Of a stretch of DNA of 60,528 nt, positions 16,721-25,592 are shown one piece after another. The notes under the pieces were generated by a model that saw only the letters and a list, made by a program, of their open reading frames with translations, searched no databases and was not told the DNA's origin. The stretch is from positions 1 through 60,528 of the forward strand of contig CAZPKF010000017.1 in NCBI GenBank assembly GCA_964587155.1, in the 5' to 3' direction. The translations under genes and the position numbers were made by a program. This DNA comes from Hallerella sp964587155. GTDB lineage: Bacteria > Fibrobacterota > Fibrobacteria > Fibrobacterales > Fibrobacteraceae. Positions within the stretch are counted from its first letter, which is position 1. Every line of letters starts with the position of its first letter.

Positions 16721-18490
16721 TCAGGCTTTTTTGACCATCGCCACGACGCGTTCTGCGCCTAAGTTGACAAGTCCCATCGCCGTGAGAATTTTGCTCAGGC
16801 GGTGTTCGTTCACCGTGACGATTTTTTCGATTTTCAAGTGTTCTGCTTCGACTAGGCGAACAAAGTCGCGGTATGTGAAACAGTGGATGTTTGGAGTTTC
16901 GTACCATTCGTAGGGAAACTCCGGCGATTTCGGCATTCGCCCGTGGTAGCAGAGCGCGAAGCGCATTTCCCAAGATCCGAAATTCGGAAAGGTGATGATT
17001 GCGTGCTTCGCAATGCGCATGATTTCTCGAAGCATCAATTTCTGGTTGCGGACTTCGGGAAGGGTGCGGTTGAAAACGGCGTAATCGAAACTGTTGTCCG
17101 CAAAGGATTCTAGGGCTTTCAAATTCAATTTTTTTTCGATGACGGGAACATCGCGTTCAATGCAACCCAAAATATTTGCAAAGTCTTTTTCTACGCCAAC
17201 TCCCGTTACTTTTTTCCGTTTCCACAGAGAATCGATGAGAAGCCCGTCGCCAGCGCCAAGGTCTAGAATCCGGGCGTTTGCCGGAATCAGCGAATCGATA
17301 ATCGAAATATCTTTTTCACTGTGAAAAGCCGGTGTTCCGGTTGACGGCGCATCGCCGAGATGGCCTCCCAAGAATCGCGAAACAGCCATTCCCAATGCGC
17401 CGTATTCGATGAGGAATCCATCGTGTCCAAAATTGGTGTCCAATTCCAAGCTGGTCACGACTTTGCCGTCGTTCAACAGAGCATCTGTGATTTTGCGGGA
17501 TTCATTTGGCGGAAAAAGCCAGTCCGTGGAGAGGTTCACGTTTAAAAAATCGGCTTGTACATTTTTGAAGGCGTTTTCGAGAGAACCGTATTCAGAAGCC
17601 AAATCGAAAGTGTCCGTTGCATGGGCAATGTGCAAATAACTGTTGGCGTCGAAACGATCAATGAATTTTTTCCCTTGGTGATCCAGATATGTTTCCAGTG
17701 AGGATCCTGAGTAGAATTTCTGCGGATTTTCAATGCGGATATCCGCGCGGGTAAAACGTTTCTCCATTCCTTTTGCGGAAAGGTAGGTGATGTGCGCCAG
17801 CTTCCGCGCGTTTGCAAGTCCCGTGGCGGGAATTTGTTTGCCGTAATAATCGCCGTTGTTGTAATTTGGATCTTGCGTGATGGCATCGCGCCCAACGATT
17901 TCAAATCCCAATGCTTGGGCGGAAAATCCGGGAGATGTCGCAATCAAAATGACGCGTTCGATGATTTCGGGGTAAAAAATGGCCCACTTCATCGCTTGGA
18001 ATCCACCCATGGATCCGCCGATGATGCAGTGGAAGCGGCGAATGCCCAACTCTTCGGAAAGCTTCTTTTGTACGCGGACCATGTCTCCGATGGTGATTGT
18101 CGGGAACGCGGAACCATAAGGCTTTCCTGTCTGCGGATTGATGCTTGCGGGGCCTGTCGTCCCTTTGCAGCCGCCCAAGACATTGGAGCAGACGACAAAA
18201 TATTTGTCCGTGTCGATGGCCTTGCCGCTGCCGATCAGGGCATCCCACCAGCCGACGTGTTTGTCCTCGGGGCTGTAATAACCGGCGACATGGGCATCTG
18301 CCGTCAGCGGGGAACAAATCCAGATTGCGTTAGAACAATTTTCGTTTAGCGTGCCATAAGATTCGTAACGGACTGAAACTTCGGGGAGGGATTTTCCGTT
18401 TTCGAGGACAAAACCGTTTGGACCGAGTTCTAATTTTTTGTCGTGAAAGACAACGGGACCAAGACTGTTCTTATGCAAACATTCGTTCAT
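16721..18490 (-). CDS. metX: Fused homoserine O-acetyltransferase and MetW methyltransferase-fold protein
   Basis: Residues 1-380 are an alpha/beta-hydrolase MetX, which acylates homoserine for methionine synthesis: GKAIDTDKYFVVCSNVLGGC, the nucleophile elbow GGSMGG (Ser162 counted from the ATG at 18496, six bases upstream of the start given), DWLFPP (Asp325) and NFGHDG (His358) complete the triad. Residues about 395-591 are a MetW domain with SAM-binding LDLGAGDGLL and the late FPNFGSWEMRFALCYHGRMP signature. In other bacteria these are two adjacent genes; here one reading frame joins them through about 15 residues. A TATATT box lies directly upstream: for the second ATG (18490) it is at -13 to -8, so I take 18490 as start. 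Confidence 0.94.
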   Translation of the reverse strand: MNECLHKNSLGPVVFHDKKLELGPNGFVLENGKSLPEVSVRYESYGTLNENCSNAIWICSPLTADAHVAGYYSPEDKHVGWWDALIGSGKAIDTDKYFVVCSNVLGGCKGTTGPASINPQTGKPYGSAFPTITIGDMVRVQKKLSEELGIRRFHCIIGGSMGGFQAMKWAIFYPEIIERVILIATSPGFSAQALGFEIVGRDAITQDPNYNNGDYYGKQIPATGLANARKLAHITYLSAKGMEKRFTRADIRIENPQKFYSGSSLETYLDHQGKKFIDRFDANSYLHIAHATDTFDLASEYGSLENAFKNVQADFLNVNLSTDWLFPPNESRKITDALLNDGKVVTSLELDTNFGHDGFLIEYGALGMAVSRFLGGHLGDAPSTGTPAFHSEKDISIIDSLIPANARILDLGAGDGLLIDSLWKRKKVTGVGVEKDFANILGCIERDVPVIEKKLNLKALESFADNSFDYAVFNRTLPEVRNQKLMLREIMRIAKHAIITFPNFGSWEMRFALCYHGRMPKSPEFPYEWYETPNIHCFTYRDFVRLVEAEHLKIEKIVTVNEHRLSKILTAMGLVNLGAERVVAMVKKA

Positions 18491-18497
18491 ACGCATA

Positions 18498-18503
18498 AAT
18501 ATA
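18498..18503 (-). promoter_or_regulatory. -10-like TATATT before metX-metW
   Basis: TATATT followed by T and ATGCGTATG. Relative to the second ATG (18490) the box lies at -13 to -8, so a transcript starting there would be leaderless; the first ATG (18496) would be upstream of the transcript start. Confidence 0.5.
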
Positions 18504-18571
18504 GAAAGATTGCAAACGGAATGATGCCGAAGACTGGAAATTAGCTTGGGAGAACTTCGGTGAAGCGCGCT

Positions 18572-19300
18572 TTAACGGGCTTCGAATAAATCGGTTTGAA
18601 GACTTTTGGGATGAAAACTTTTGCGGTGTTCGGGGGATAATCCGAGTTTACGGATTCCGTCGAGGTGCGCTTTGGTTCCGTATCCTGCGTTTTTTTCGAA
18701 AGCGTATCCGGGATATTTTTCGGCAAGGTCGTCCATGTAGCGGTCGCGGTAAACTTTGGCTAAAATCGATGCTGCAGAAATGCTTGCAATGCGAGCGTCT
18801 CCTTTGATGACTGCGATTTGAAATTCTTGGGGAACCCCGCGGATTTTTAAGTTCCCATCGACAGCGACAAGGATCTTGGCGTTTGGTGAAATTTTCCCTT
18901 TGGATTCAATCGGAATTTCTGGTGCAGATGTTTCGATTCCAGGGAATCCGATTGCGTTCAAAGCCCGTCGCATGGCTAAAAAATCTGCTTCGAGAATATT
19001 GTAAGCGTCTATTTCTGCGGCGCTTGCGCTTGCTATTGCGTAGCAAAGGCATTCGTCTTTGATTTGGTCGAATAGAGATTCCCGTTTTTTTCGGGACAAT
19101 TTTTTGGAATCGTTTAAAGAAGTGTTTCCTTGGGGATTTTGGAGGATAGCCGCACAGGCGATGACGGGCCCCGCCAAGGGACCGCGCCCGACTTCATCGA
19201 TCCCAATGATGCAGCAGTCGGGATAATTTGTACGCAATGCGAGTTCTCCAGCTATCGGATTTTCGATGTTTTTGAGAAAAGGAGGAACTTTGAACTTCAT
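18572..19300 (-). CDS. rnhB: Ribonuclease HII
   Basis: Cleaves the RNA strand of RNA-DNA hybrids and removes misincorporated ribonucleotides. Seen: CCIIGIDEVGRGPLAGPVIA with the first catalytic Asp and Glu (about 37-38), DSKKLSRKKRESLFDQI, the third catalytic Asp in LVAVDGNLKI, AVIKGDARIASISAASILAK and the C-terminal GYGTKAHLDGIRKLGLSPEHR. The start at 19300 (MKFKVPPF) overlaps the purN stop by ATGA; a long N-terminal extension of the frame to 19633 would lie inside purN and is rejected. Protein is 242 residues. Confidence 0.95.
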   Translation of the reverse strand: MKFKVPPFLKNIENPIAGELALRTNYPDCCIIGIDEVGRGPLAGPVIACAAILQNPQGNTSLNDSKKLSRKKRESLFDQIKDECLCYAIASASAAEIDAYNILEADFLAMRRALNAIGFPGIETSAPEIPIESKGKISPNAKILVAVDGNLKIRGVPQEFQIAVIKGDARIASISAASILAKVYRDRYMDDLAEKYPGYAFEKNAGYGTKAHLDGIRKLGLSPEHRKSFHPKSLQTDLFEAR

Positions 19301-19890
19301 CGCGGAATCTCCGAATGTGCATAATCGCGGAGGGTTTTCCAGAAAAGGTTGTGTTCCTGCTTCAAGACTTTTGCAGCGAGTGATTCCGGCGTGTCCGAAT
19401 CCAAAACGGGGACTTTGCTTTGTGCTAAAATTTTGCCGCTGTCGTATTGACTTGTTACTAGGTGAATGGTTGGACCGCTTTCTATTTCTTTGGCGGCGAT
19501 GACTGCTTTGTGCACGCGGATACCATAGAATCCTTTGCCGCCGAATTTGGGGAGAAGTGCCGGATGCACGTTCAGTACGCGATTTTTCAAGGCGTTTAAA
19601 AAAGAATCCGGGATGCGTTTCATGAATCCGCAAAGGGTGACAAAATCTACGGGATGCTCTTTCAGCACATTCAAAAGAGCTTTTTCGTAATCAGAGGGAT
19701 CCGGATGCGTGAGAGAAGAAATGTGGTAAACGGGAACTCCGAAATCCAGGGCGATTTGCCTTGCACCGCAATTGGCGTTGTTGACTATCAAGAATTGGCA
19801 GTCACCGCCAAGAGTTCCGTCTTTGGCGTGAGAGAGAATTGTTTTGAAATTGCTGCCTCCACCCGAGGCAAAAGCGCCGAACGTAAACAT
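19297..19890 (-). CDS. purN: Phosphoribosylglycinamide formyltransferase
   Basis: Transfers the formyl group of 10-formyl-THF to GAR, the third step of purine synthesis. The 197-residue protein begins with FGAFASGGGSNFKTIL, has the AxGxFxxP-type loop in DFGVPVYHISS, the LCGFMKRIPDSFL segment and the catalytic NVHPALLPKFGGKGFYGIRV region (Asn, His) and the late DSGKILAQ with the catalytic Asp. TATTTT lies at -12 to -7 of the ATG. It is coupled to rnhB by ATGA and divergent from the GH116-like gene. Confidence 0.95.
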   Translation of the reverse strand: MFTFGAFASGGGSNFKTILSHAKDGTLGGDCQFLIVNNANCGARQIALDFGVPVYHISSLTHPDPSDYEKALLNVLKEHPVDFVTLCGFMKRIPDSFLNALKNRVLNVHPALLPKFGGKGFYGIRVHKAVIAAKEIESGPTIHLVTSQYDSGKILAQSKVPVLDSDTPESLAAKVLKQEHNLFWKTLRDYAHSEIPR

Positions 19891-19896
19891 GGTTCA

Positions 19897-19902
19897 AAAA
19901 TA
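19897..19902 (-). promoter_or_regulatory. -10-like TATTTT(TG) before purN
   Basis: TATTTTTG with TATTTT at -12 to -7 of the purN ATG (19890); no Shine-Dalgarno sequence between them. Confidence 0.5.
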
Positions 19903-19955
19903 ACTTTTCTAAATTGTTTTACGGAATTTTATTTTCAACCACAGGAACTTTCCTC

Positions 19956-22900
19956 ATGACGTTTGATAAATATCTTGAATCCGCCAAGTTGCATGGCAAT
20001 GTCAAGCACTTGATGACAAAAGGACTTGCTGTCGAATTTATTCAGCCGTGGTATACGCCGCTTACAACGACTCCTGCGACGACGGGGATTGCGGTCGGTG
20101 GCATCGGCAGTACATTCACCGTGACGCCGGCGGGAACGACTCCGGTTACCAGCTTGATTCCAGGAGTTCAGGTGCGTGCGGAAAATCCAGAAGATTTGCG
20201 CTTGCAAAACGTCTTTTACCGCGAAGCCGTCATCGATGCCAAGGCTCCCCTTGTCATTCGGAATTTTACCGAGTTCTCCCGCAAAAATCAGTTTTACCCT
20301 TTGAAAGATTCCGAAGGAAATCCGCTGTTTTCCGAAAAGACAGAAAAAGAGGTGCTGAAGAAAATGGCGAAAGTCCTTTTGGACAAAACATTTTTTGCGA
20401 CAAACAAAGACGCCCTTTTGCGTTGGAAAACGGAATTCAGTCCGCGGACTAAAGCCTTGATGGATGCCGGAAAAACGGCGACTGCGGAATTCAACCGTTC
20501 CATTCTCATCGATTTCTTTGACGGTGAACTTGGTGAAAAGGTAGAAAGCAAGGGCGCGCTCACAGGTGCATTCGGTGACGAAACGGAATTTTTGGGTGAA
20601 AAGGGTTATGACGCGCAAAAAATGGATTATACGGCGGAATATCCGATTTCCCGGACTGAATATAAGGATAGGAAAGGAATCCAGATTTCCCGTTACCAAT
20701 ACAGCTACGTTCTTCCGGGTAACGAACGCCTTTCGAGCCTTCCCGTCAGCGCGACCCGTTATGAATTTTCGAATCCGACAAAGCAAGTCCGTGAATTGAC
20801 CATCGTCCAAATGCAGGAAAATTATTGCGGCTATCAGGTTCGCAAGGACCGCGAAAGTGTGCAAGATTCTTCGTTTGTTTTGGTGCCGCTTGCTCGTGAT
20901 CCGCTGGCTGGAGAATTTGGCATGTCTCTTGCCGATGGCCGCGAAGTCAAAGGCGTTGAATTTTACAATAAAAAAACATTGGCCGAAAGTGATTTTGATG
21001 GCTGCATGGGGGTGAGCGTCGCCTGGAATCCCAAAGACGACGTGAATGTGACAACGAAGCCTCTCTTTTACCGCGATGACCAGAAATCGGTTTTGGCCGG
21101 TGCGCTCCACAGTGGCCGCGTTTCGCAAAATTTCATCAAGAATGTTTACAGCGGACGTGAAACGGTTGCCGGAGCACTTGTCGCCACGGTCCGTTTGAAG
21201 CCCCGTCAAAAGGCTTCCATTCAATTCAATACGGTCTTGGATTTTTCTCGAATTCGTTTTGGTGAAAAGGAATCGCAGAAAAAGTACACGGTTTTTTATC
21301 CTGAAGCGTTTGGCCGTGTCAAAGCCATGCTTTCTGAAGCGCTTTCTTTTGATGGGGAATTTGAAAAATCCTTTGGTGAAGCGTTCCGGGCTTTGACGCC
21401 GGAAAAATCGTTGGCAAAACTGTTTCCGAAAGACAAAAAGAAACAGGCGGAATTCCGTTCGTTGGCGTTGAACACGCTGAGCTTTATTCCAGAAGCGACC
21501 GTTTGGGACAAAGACGACAACTTCTTGGTTCGCGAATGCGCCGACTATCCGTTCTTCAATTCGCTCGACGTTTATTTTTATGGCAGCTTCTCTCTGCTAG
21601 CACTGTTGCCGCGGTTGGACGGCGAGGTGATGAAACGTTTTGCCGATGCCATTTTGGCAGCTGATCCGACGGTGCGCCGCCATCATGAATATGTGAACCA
21701 TCCTTACGCGGATCTTCCCGAAGCAAAAATCGAAGGCCCGCTTGCGGTAACGGGTGCCGTGATCCACGATTTGGGCAGTCCTTTTGTTCCTCATCCGGAT
21801 GCTTATGACTGGCACAACGTGAAGGAGTGGAAGGATTTGGCGCCGAAGTATGTGTTGATGGTTCTTCGCCACTACAAGCTCACCGGGGAAAAATCCGTTG
21901 TGGATTATTGCAAGGACGCCGTTTATGCCAGCATGGAATACCTGGAGAAAATGGTCGCTGAAGGGGAAAATTTCCCGTTGACTCACGGAACGGACGACAC
22001 CTTTGACAATCTTTCTTCCAATGGAATTTCTGTTTATTGCGGATCCCTTTGGATCGCGGGATTGCGTGCCGCGGCAAGGATTGCCGAGTTGGAAGGCGAT
22101 GCCTCGCGCGCTTTGAACTGGAATCAGAAAGCGGATGAAGCCGAAACGGAATTCCACGCCGCTCTGTGGGATGAAAACGAAGGCTACTTCCACTTCTTCG
22201 CGACACCCATCGAAGCGAAAGATGTGAATTTCGAAAACTTTGACAAAGTTGTCGACGCCCTGTCCGATTTGCTCCCCCTTTCCGGCAGTGATACGCAAAA
22301 GCTCCGCGAATTGAACGATTGGCTGAATTATTCCGACATTCCCGAAAACGAAGAATTGTCCAAATTGGAACTTCGTTCGTGGAAAAAAATGTGGCTTTAC
22401 AGCGAAGCGCCGGAAGCTTTCAACGACTCGTTCAAGGCGAAAATTTCACTGGATTCCGATGATGTGTTTGCCGATTCTATGCTGGCCGATACTTATCTGC
22501 GGCTTTTGGATCTTCCGCCGATTACGGACAAAGATAAGGGCCTTCGCACCCTTGACCGTATTTTCCGCACCAATTACAAGGCAAACACGCCACTTCTCGG
22601 CGCAGCCAATTTGGTGCACAAAGACGGTTCTCCTCTTGATGAATCCAACTTCCAGGCCCACGATGTTTGGATTGGCATTCAATACAGCATTGCCAGCGGA
22701 TTCATTCTCCACGGAGAATTCGGCAAGGCTAGGGAACTGGTGGAAAGCATGATTCACAACCTTTATGATGCCGCAAAAATTCCGTTTGCCGCTCCGGAAG
22801 GATTCAACGGTTCTTGCAAATTGCACGAAGACGCTTTGGTGAAAGCGGGCGTTTCTGCCTCTTTTGCCAAGACGCTCATTGTCGAATTGACGAAGAAAAA

Positions 22901-23105
22901 AGCACTTCTTTCGGATGGCCGGATTTCGCCAGCGCTCACGACGAATTTCGCTGCGTTCAAAAAGGCTTTTGGTCCTCTTGCTAGACAGGCGAAGATTTCA
23001 GAAGAATCTCTGTTCACGTTGCTCCACAGTACGGCACTCAAGTATACTGCGGGAAAATATTTCCGGCCGGGAATGGTGTTCTCTCTGTTCTCCGCTTTGA
23101 AATAA
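19956..23105 (+). CDS. GH116-like glycoside hydrolase (GBA2/beta-glucosidase family)
   Basis: A 1049-residue protein without a visible signal peptide, so probably cytoplasmic. It resembles the GH116 beta-glucosidase family: GIAVGGIGSTFTVTPAGTTP near the start, a large N-terminal beta domain, and a C-terminal (alpha/alpha)6 barrel with RECADYPFFNSLDVYFYGS (about 526-544, region of the family nucleophile) and HGTDDTFDNLSSNGISVYCG (about 677-696, region of the acid/base). Acidic residues Glu527 and Asp680 or Asp681 are candidates for catalysis, but alignment is needed. Substrate is probably a beta-glucoside released by secreted glucanases. AGGAAC lies upstream of the ATG. No carbohydrate-binding module or export tail is seen. 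Confidence 0.72.
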   Translation: MTFDKYLESAKLHGNVKHLMTKGLAVEFIQPWYTPLTTTPATTGIAVGGIGSTFTVTPAGTTPVTSLIPGVQVRAENPEDLRLQNVFYREAVIDAKAPLVIRNFTEFSRKNQFYPLKDSEGNPLFSEKTEKEVLKKMAKVLLDKTFFATNKDALLRWKTEFSPRTKALMDAGKTATAEFNRSILIDFFDGELGEKVESKGALTGAFGDETEFLGEKGYDAQKMDYTAEYPISRTEYKDRKGIQISRYQYSYVLPGNERLSSLPVSATRYEFSNPTKQVRELTIVQMQENYCGYQVRKDRESVQDSSFVLVPLARDPLAGEFGMSLADGREVKGVEFYNKKTLAESDFDGCMGVSVAWNPKDDVNVTTKPLFYRDDQKSVLAGALHSGRVSQNFIKNVYSGRETVAGALVATVRLKPRQKASIQFNTVLDFSRIRFGEKESQKKYTVFYPEAFGRVKAMLSEALSFDGEFEKSFGEAFRALTPEKSLAKLFPKDKKKQAEFRSLALNTLSFIPEATVWDKDDNFLVRECADYPFFNSLDVYFYGSFSLLALLPRLDGEVMKRFADAILAADPTVRRHHEYVNHPYADLPEAKIEGPLAVTGAVIHDLGSPFVPHPDAYDWHNVKEWKDLAPKYVLMVLRHYKLTGEKSVVDYCKDAVYASMEYLEKMVAEGENFPLTHGTDDTFDNLSSNGISVYCGSLWIAGLRAAARIAELEGDASRALNWNQKADEAETEFHAALWDENEGYFHFFATPIEAKDVNFENFDKVVDALSDLLPLSGSDTQKLRELNDWLNYSDIPENEELSKLELRSWKKMWLYSEAPEAFNDSFKAKISLDSDDVFADSMLADTYLRLLDLPPITDKDKGLRTLDRIFRTNYKANTPLLGAANLVHKDGSPLDESNFQAHDVWIGIQYSIASGFILHGEFGKARELVESMIHNLYDAAKIPFAAPEGFNGSCKLHEDALVKAGVSASFAKTLIVELTKKKALLSDGRISPALTTNFAAFKKAFGPLARQAKISEESLFTLLHSTALKYTAGKYFRPGMVFSLFSALK

Positions 23106-23147
23106 AGATTCCGAATGAATTGCTGATTATCTCCGCTGGAGAAATAA

Positions 23148-23180
23148 CCCCGAAGGTTGGACACAACTTTCGGGGTTTTA
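23148..23180 (+). terminator. Terminator after the GH116-like gene
   Basis: Arms CCCCGAAGGTTG (23148-23159) and CAACTTTCGGGG (23164-23175) pair over 12 bases with one G-U, with a 4-base loop GACA, followed by TTTTA. It probably serves the plus-strand gene; its reverse side has only a weak T-rich tail toward the convergent regulator. Confidence 0.85.
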
Positions 23181-23308
23181 TGCATTGATAAATTTCCAAA
23201 AGGAATGAAAATTTCGCGGAATGGAGAACTGTCCAAAGTCAACCGTAAATGGCGCGCCTCTTTTGTGAAACAGCGTTTTTTTAGAAAAATTCATTTGCGA
23301 AAACGCGT

Positions 23309-24655
23309 TTATTTTTCAATGACTTTTCCTGCTATCTGCCGCAAAACGCCTTGGGGAAAGGGATCGTTTTTTCCCCATTCCAAGTGCGAAAACATCTGTC
23401 GGACAAGATTTTCCGTGTCGCAATCAAAAGAATCCAGTCGCAGCAGATAACTTTCTGCGGAATTGTCAAATCCGACCGTGTACGGCATTCGAGGAATGGA
23501 GCCTTCTTCTTCCAGTTCTCTTAAAAGCCCGGCGACTTCATCGTTGGCGGTTACCCAGGGAATGTCGAAAGGAACGTCTTTCAACAGTTTCCGGAGGACT
23601 TTTTTTTCTTGTTTTCTTGCGCGGAATTCCACGCTGAATTTTGGCCCGTCGAGGCTCGCTACGTGGCGAAAATCCCACGGGCTTGCGAATTTGGAGTCAA
23701 CCCGGGGAAATACATTGAGACCGATTTCTTCTAGTCCGCGAAGTCGATCTTGAGACCAAGAACTGGCGTGATAAGGGGAAAAATAAACCGCAGAATGAAA
23801 TCCTTTTTTCAAAAGATGCTGCCCGACAACTTCTCCAGGATTTTTTCCGAATGAAGAGTTGAAAAAAGTCCAGCCGTCTTTGGTCAAAAAAGTGGAATCT
23901 AAAATATCGATGGGATGTTCCCACCAAATGGAAATGGGGTGCGGAAACGGGCGCAAGGCATTTAACGTTTTGAACGGTCTGTCGATTAAAAGAGTAGAAA
24001 GAATGATGCCGACTGCGTCGGGAAATTCAGAAAGCTTTCGAACTGTGCCGTTTCTGTCCACAAAACGTTCTGCCGTTTCATCGAATCCCAAGAGCCTCAA
24101 TTTGAATTTCTTTTCTGCGCTGTAACGGTAAGCGAAACGCAGAAATTCCATTTCCCGTTCGCTGGCCGGATGAAAGGCCCCCCAAGGCGTTGAACGCGTA
24201 ATAAAGAGAACTTCCGCTTCCCGGATTTGGGAATGTTTGGATGTCTGAAAGCCCCTTTTCCCTTTTCGTTCCAAAAGTCCTTTTTGCTGGGCTTTTGTCA
24301 AGAGTTTTCTAACGAGATATGGGGATATTCCGTAATGAGAAGCCAGTTCTTTTTGAGAGAGAACCCGTCCATTTGTGAGAACTGTTCCCGAAAGAATATC
24401 GTTGAGAAATTTTTCCCAGGGAATTTTGGAATTGAATTTGTGCGCAATGGAAAGATTCGTTTGGGAATTTTTTCCCCAAAACGAACCTTTTCCTGGAAAA
24501 GAACGCAGAAGCCCCCGCTTTCGAAGTGAGGCGAAGGCTTTTTGAACTGTTCCCGAAGCGACATTTAAAGATTTCATCAACTCCCGGACAGACGGCAATT
24601 TTTCTCCGTCTGCGTGAGGAATTGCGAGTATCGCTTCGATAACGGTATCTTTCAT
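23309..24655 (-). CDS. GntR-type regulator with two winged-helix domains and a sugar-sensor-like domain
   Basis: A 448-residue transcription factor. The first helix-turn-helix (about residues 1-55; ADGEKLPSVRELMKSLNVAS, GTVQKAFASLRKRGLL) is a normal GntR head. A second, similar domain follows at about 75-135 (GRVLSQKELASHYGISPYLV, LLTKAQQKGLL). The remaining 300 residues look like a periplasmic-binding-protein-type sensor (VLFITRS, GIILSTLLID, SIWWEHPIDIL, GQHLLKKGFHSAVYFS, WVTANDEVAGLL, YTVGFDN) as in LacI proteins. The start overlaps the lichenase stop by ATGA, so it is the second gene of that operon and probably controls it from a TATCAA-rich region upstream (25593-25671). The ligand is unknown, perhaps a beta-glucan oligosaccharide. 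Confidence 0.85.
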   Translation of the reverse strand: MKDTVIEAILAIPHADGEKLPSVRELMKSLNVASGTVQKAFASLRKRGLLRSFPGKGSFWGKNSQTNLSIAHKFNSKIPWEKFLNDILSGTVLTNGRVLSQKELASHYGISPYLVRKLLTKAQQKGLLERKGKRGFQTSKHSQIREAEVLFITRSTPWGAFHPASEREMEFLRFAYRYSAEKKFKLRLLGFDETAERFVDRNGTVRKLSEFPDAVGIILSTLLIDRPFKTLNALRPFPHPISIWWEHPIDILDSTFLTKDGWTFFNSSFGKNPGEVVGQHLLKKGFHSAVYFSPYHASSWSQDRLRGLEEIGLNVFPRVDSKFASPWDFRHVASLDGPKFSVEFRARKQEKKVLRKLLKDVPFDIPWVTANDEVAGLLRELEEEGSIPRMPYTVGFDNSAESYLLRLDSFDCDTENLVRQMFSHLEWGKNDPFPQGVLRQIAGKVIEK

Positions 24656-25569
24656 TTTTTCAAGACTTTACCCTTGTTGCGTCCAATCAAATCGAACGTG
24701 TTCAGGTATTCGGAATGAGAAACTCCCGGATTGCGGACGGACGGCTTTCGGATGGCTGTTGTCGAATCAGTAGGAACTGTTCCGTGAAAACCCTCTTCGC
24801 CCGCTTTGGTGATGCTCAAAATCAGATGTCCGTCTTGAACGTTTACATTGTCGGGGCTCATTGTCACACGGTTTCCGTCAAAAGTCCAGTTTCCGGTTGC
24901 CCAACGATCATCGTCGAAAGATTCAAATTCATCAGTCCATTTTAACGTGAAGTCAGAACCGTTGTCTCCACTATTTGGCGTGTATTCGTAAAGCTTGACC
25001 CAATCAATGTACTGATGAACGGGCAAAATTTTATCATCGAATGCGCCAACCCATCCCGCGCTTTCCGAGGACCACAGATTGAATCGGAGGCTTTGCTCGC
25101 GGATAAGATTTGCCACCTGTCCTTTGGTGTCGTTGGAATCGGTCATGGTTTTGCGGACGAGTTGTCCGTCGATGAACCAGGCGACATAATTGGGGGTCCA
25201 TTCCATGCCGTAAATGTGGTAAACTTCGTTTGAAGCACCGTTTAACTCATGAATCTTTTCACTGGTTACTTTTTTTGCCGCATTGCCGGAAATGATGTTG
25301 GACTGGAATGCTCCCGGCTTTTTTCCGAGGATTTCAATATCCACTTCAACCCAAGGCTCGGGAGAACCTAAGTAAGAATCGTTGTAGTAAAGGAACATGG
25401 AGCTGACAAGTCCGGAACCGGCGGCCATCATCATCCGCGCTTCGTATTTGCCATACATTTGAGTTTCTTGCGTGAATAGTTCCGCACCGGAATAGTCTTT
25501 GTCTTGTGCCATAGAAGTGGAGAAAAGAATGCCCACGGAAAGGGCTGTTAAAAGGGTTTGAATTTTCAT
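24652..25569 (-). CDS. Circularly permuted endo-1,3-1,4-beta-glucanase (lichenase), GH16
   Basis: Secreted enzyme cutting mixed-linkage beta-glucans such as lichenan and cereal glucans. Signal peptide MKIQTLLTALSVGILFSTS, cut near 21. The catalytic motif WVEVDIEILG (about 73-82) gives Glu75 (nucleophile), Asp77 and Glu79 (acid/base). It stands near the N terminus, and the block normally N-terminal in GH16 lichenases (SDFTLKWTDEFESFDDDRW, about 213-231) follows it, the order known for the F. succinogenes enzyme. Other shared blocks are EARMMMAAGSGLVSSMFLYY and TPNYVAWFIDGQLVRKT. Unlike that enzyme it has no Ser-rich PxSSSS repeats and ends in a short basic tail (IGRNKGKVLKK). Start has GAGGA. 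Confidence 0.95.
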   Translation of the reverse strand: MKIQTLLTALSVGILFSTSMAQDKDYSGAELFTQETQMYGKYEARMMMAAGSGLVSSMFLYYNDSYLGSPEPWVEVDIEILGKKPGAFQSNIISGNAAKKVTSEKIHELNGASNEVYHIYGMEWTPNYVAWFIDGQLVRKTMTDSNDTKGQVANLIREQSLRFNLWSSESAGWVGAFDDKILPVHQYIDWVKLYEYTPNSGDNGSDFTLKWTDEFESFDDDRWATGNWTFDGNRVTMSPDNVNVQDGHLILSITKAGEEGFHGTVPTDSTTAIRKPSVRNPGVSHSEYLNTFDLIGRNKGKVLKK

Positions 25570-25592
25570 TGTTATATCCTCGTTTTGTTTTC

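Noticed and set aside
18491..18571. SAM-type riboswitch before metX-metW
   Set aside because: The space before the start is only about 80 bases, lacks riboswitch-like helices, and the -10-like box lies directly at the start codon.
19301..19633. N-terminal extension of rnhB
   Set aside because: It lies inside purN in another frame; the ATGA overlap at 19297-19300 gives a better start.
19935..21224. Open frame of 429 codons on the minus strand
   Set aside because: It is antisense to the GH116-like gene; the translation is basic, repetitive in composition and has no domain or start signal.
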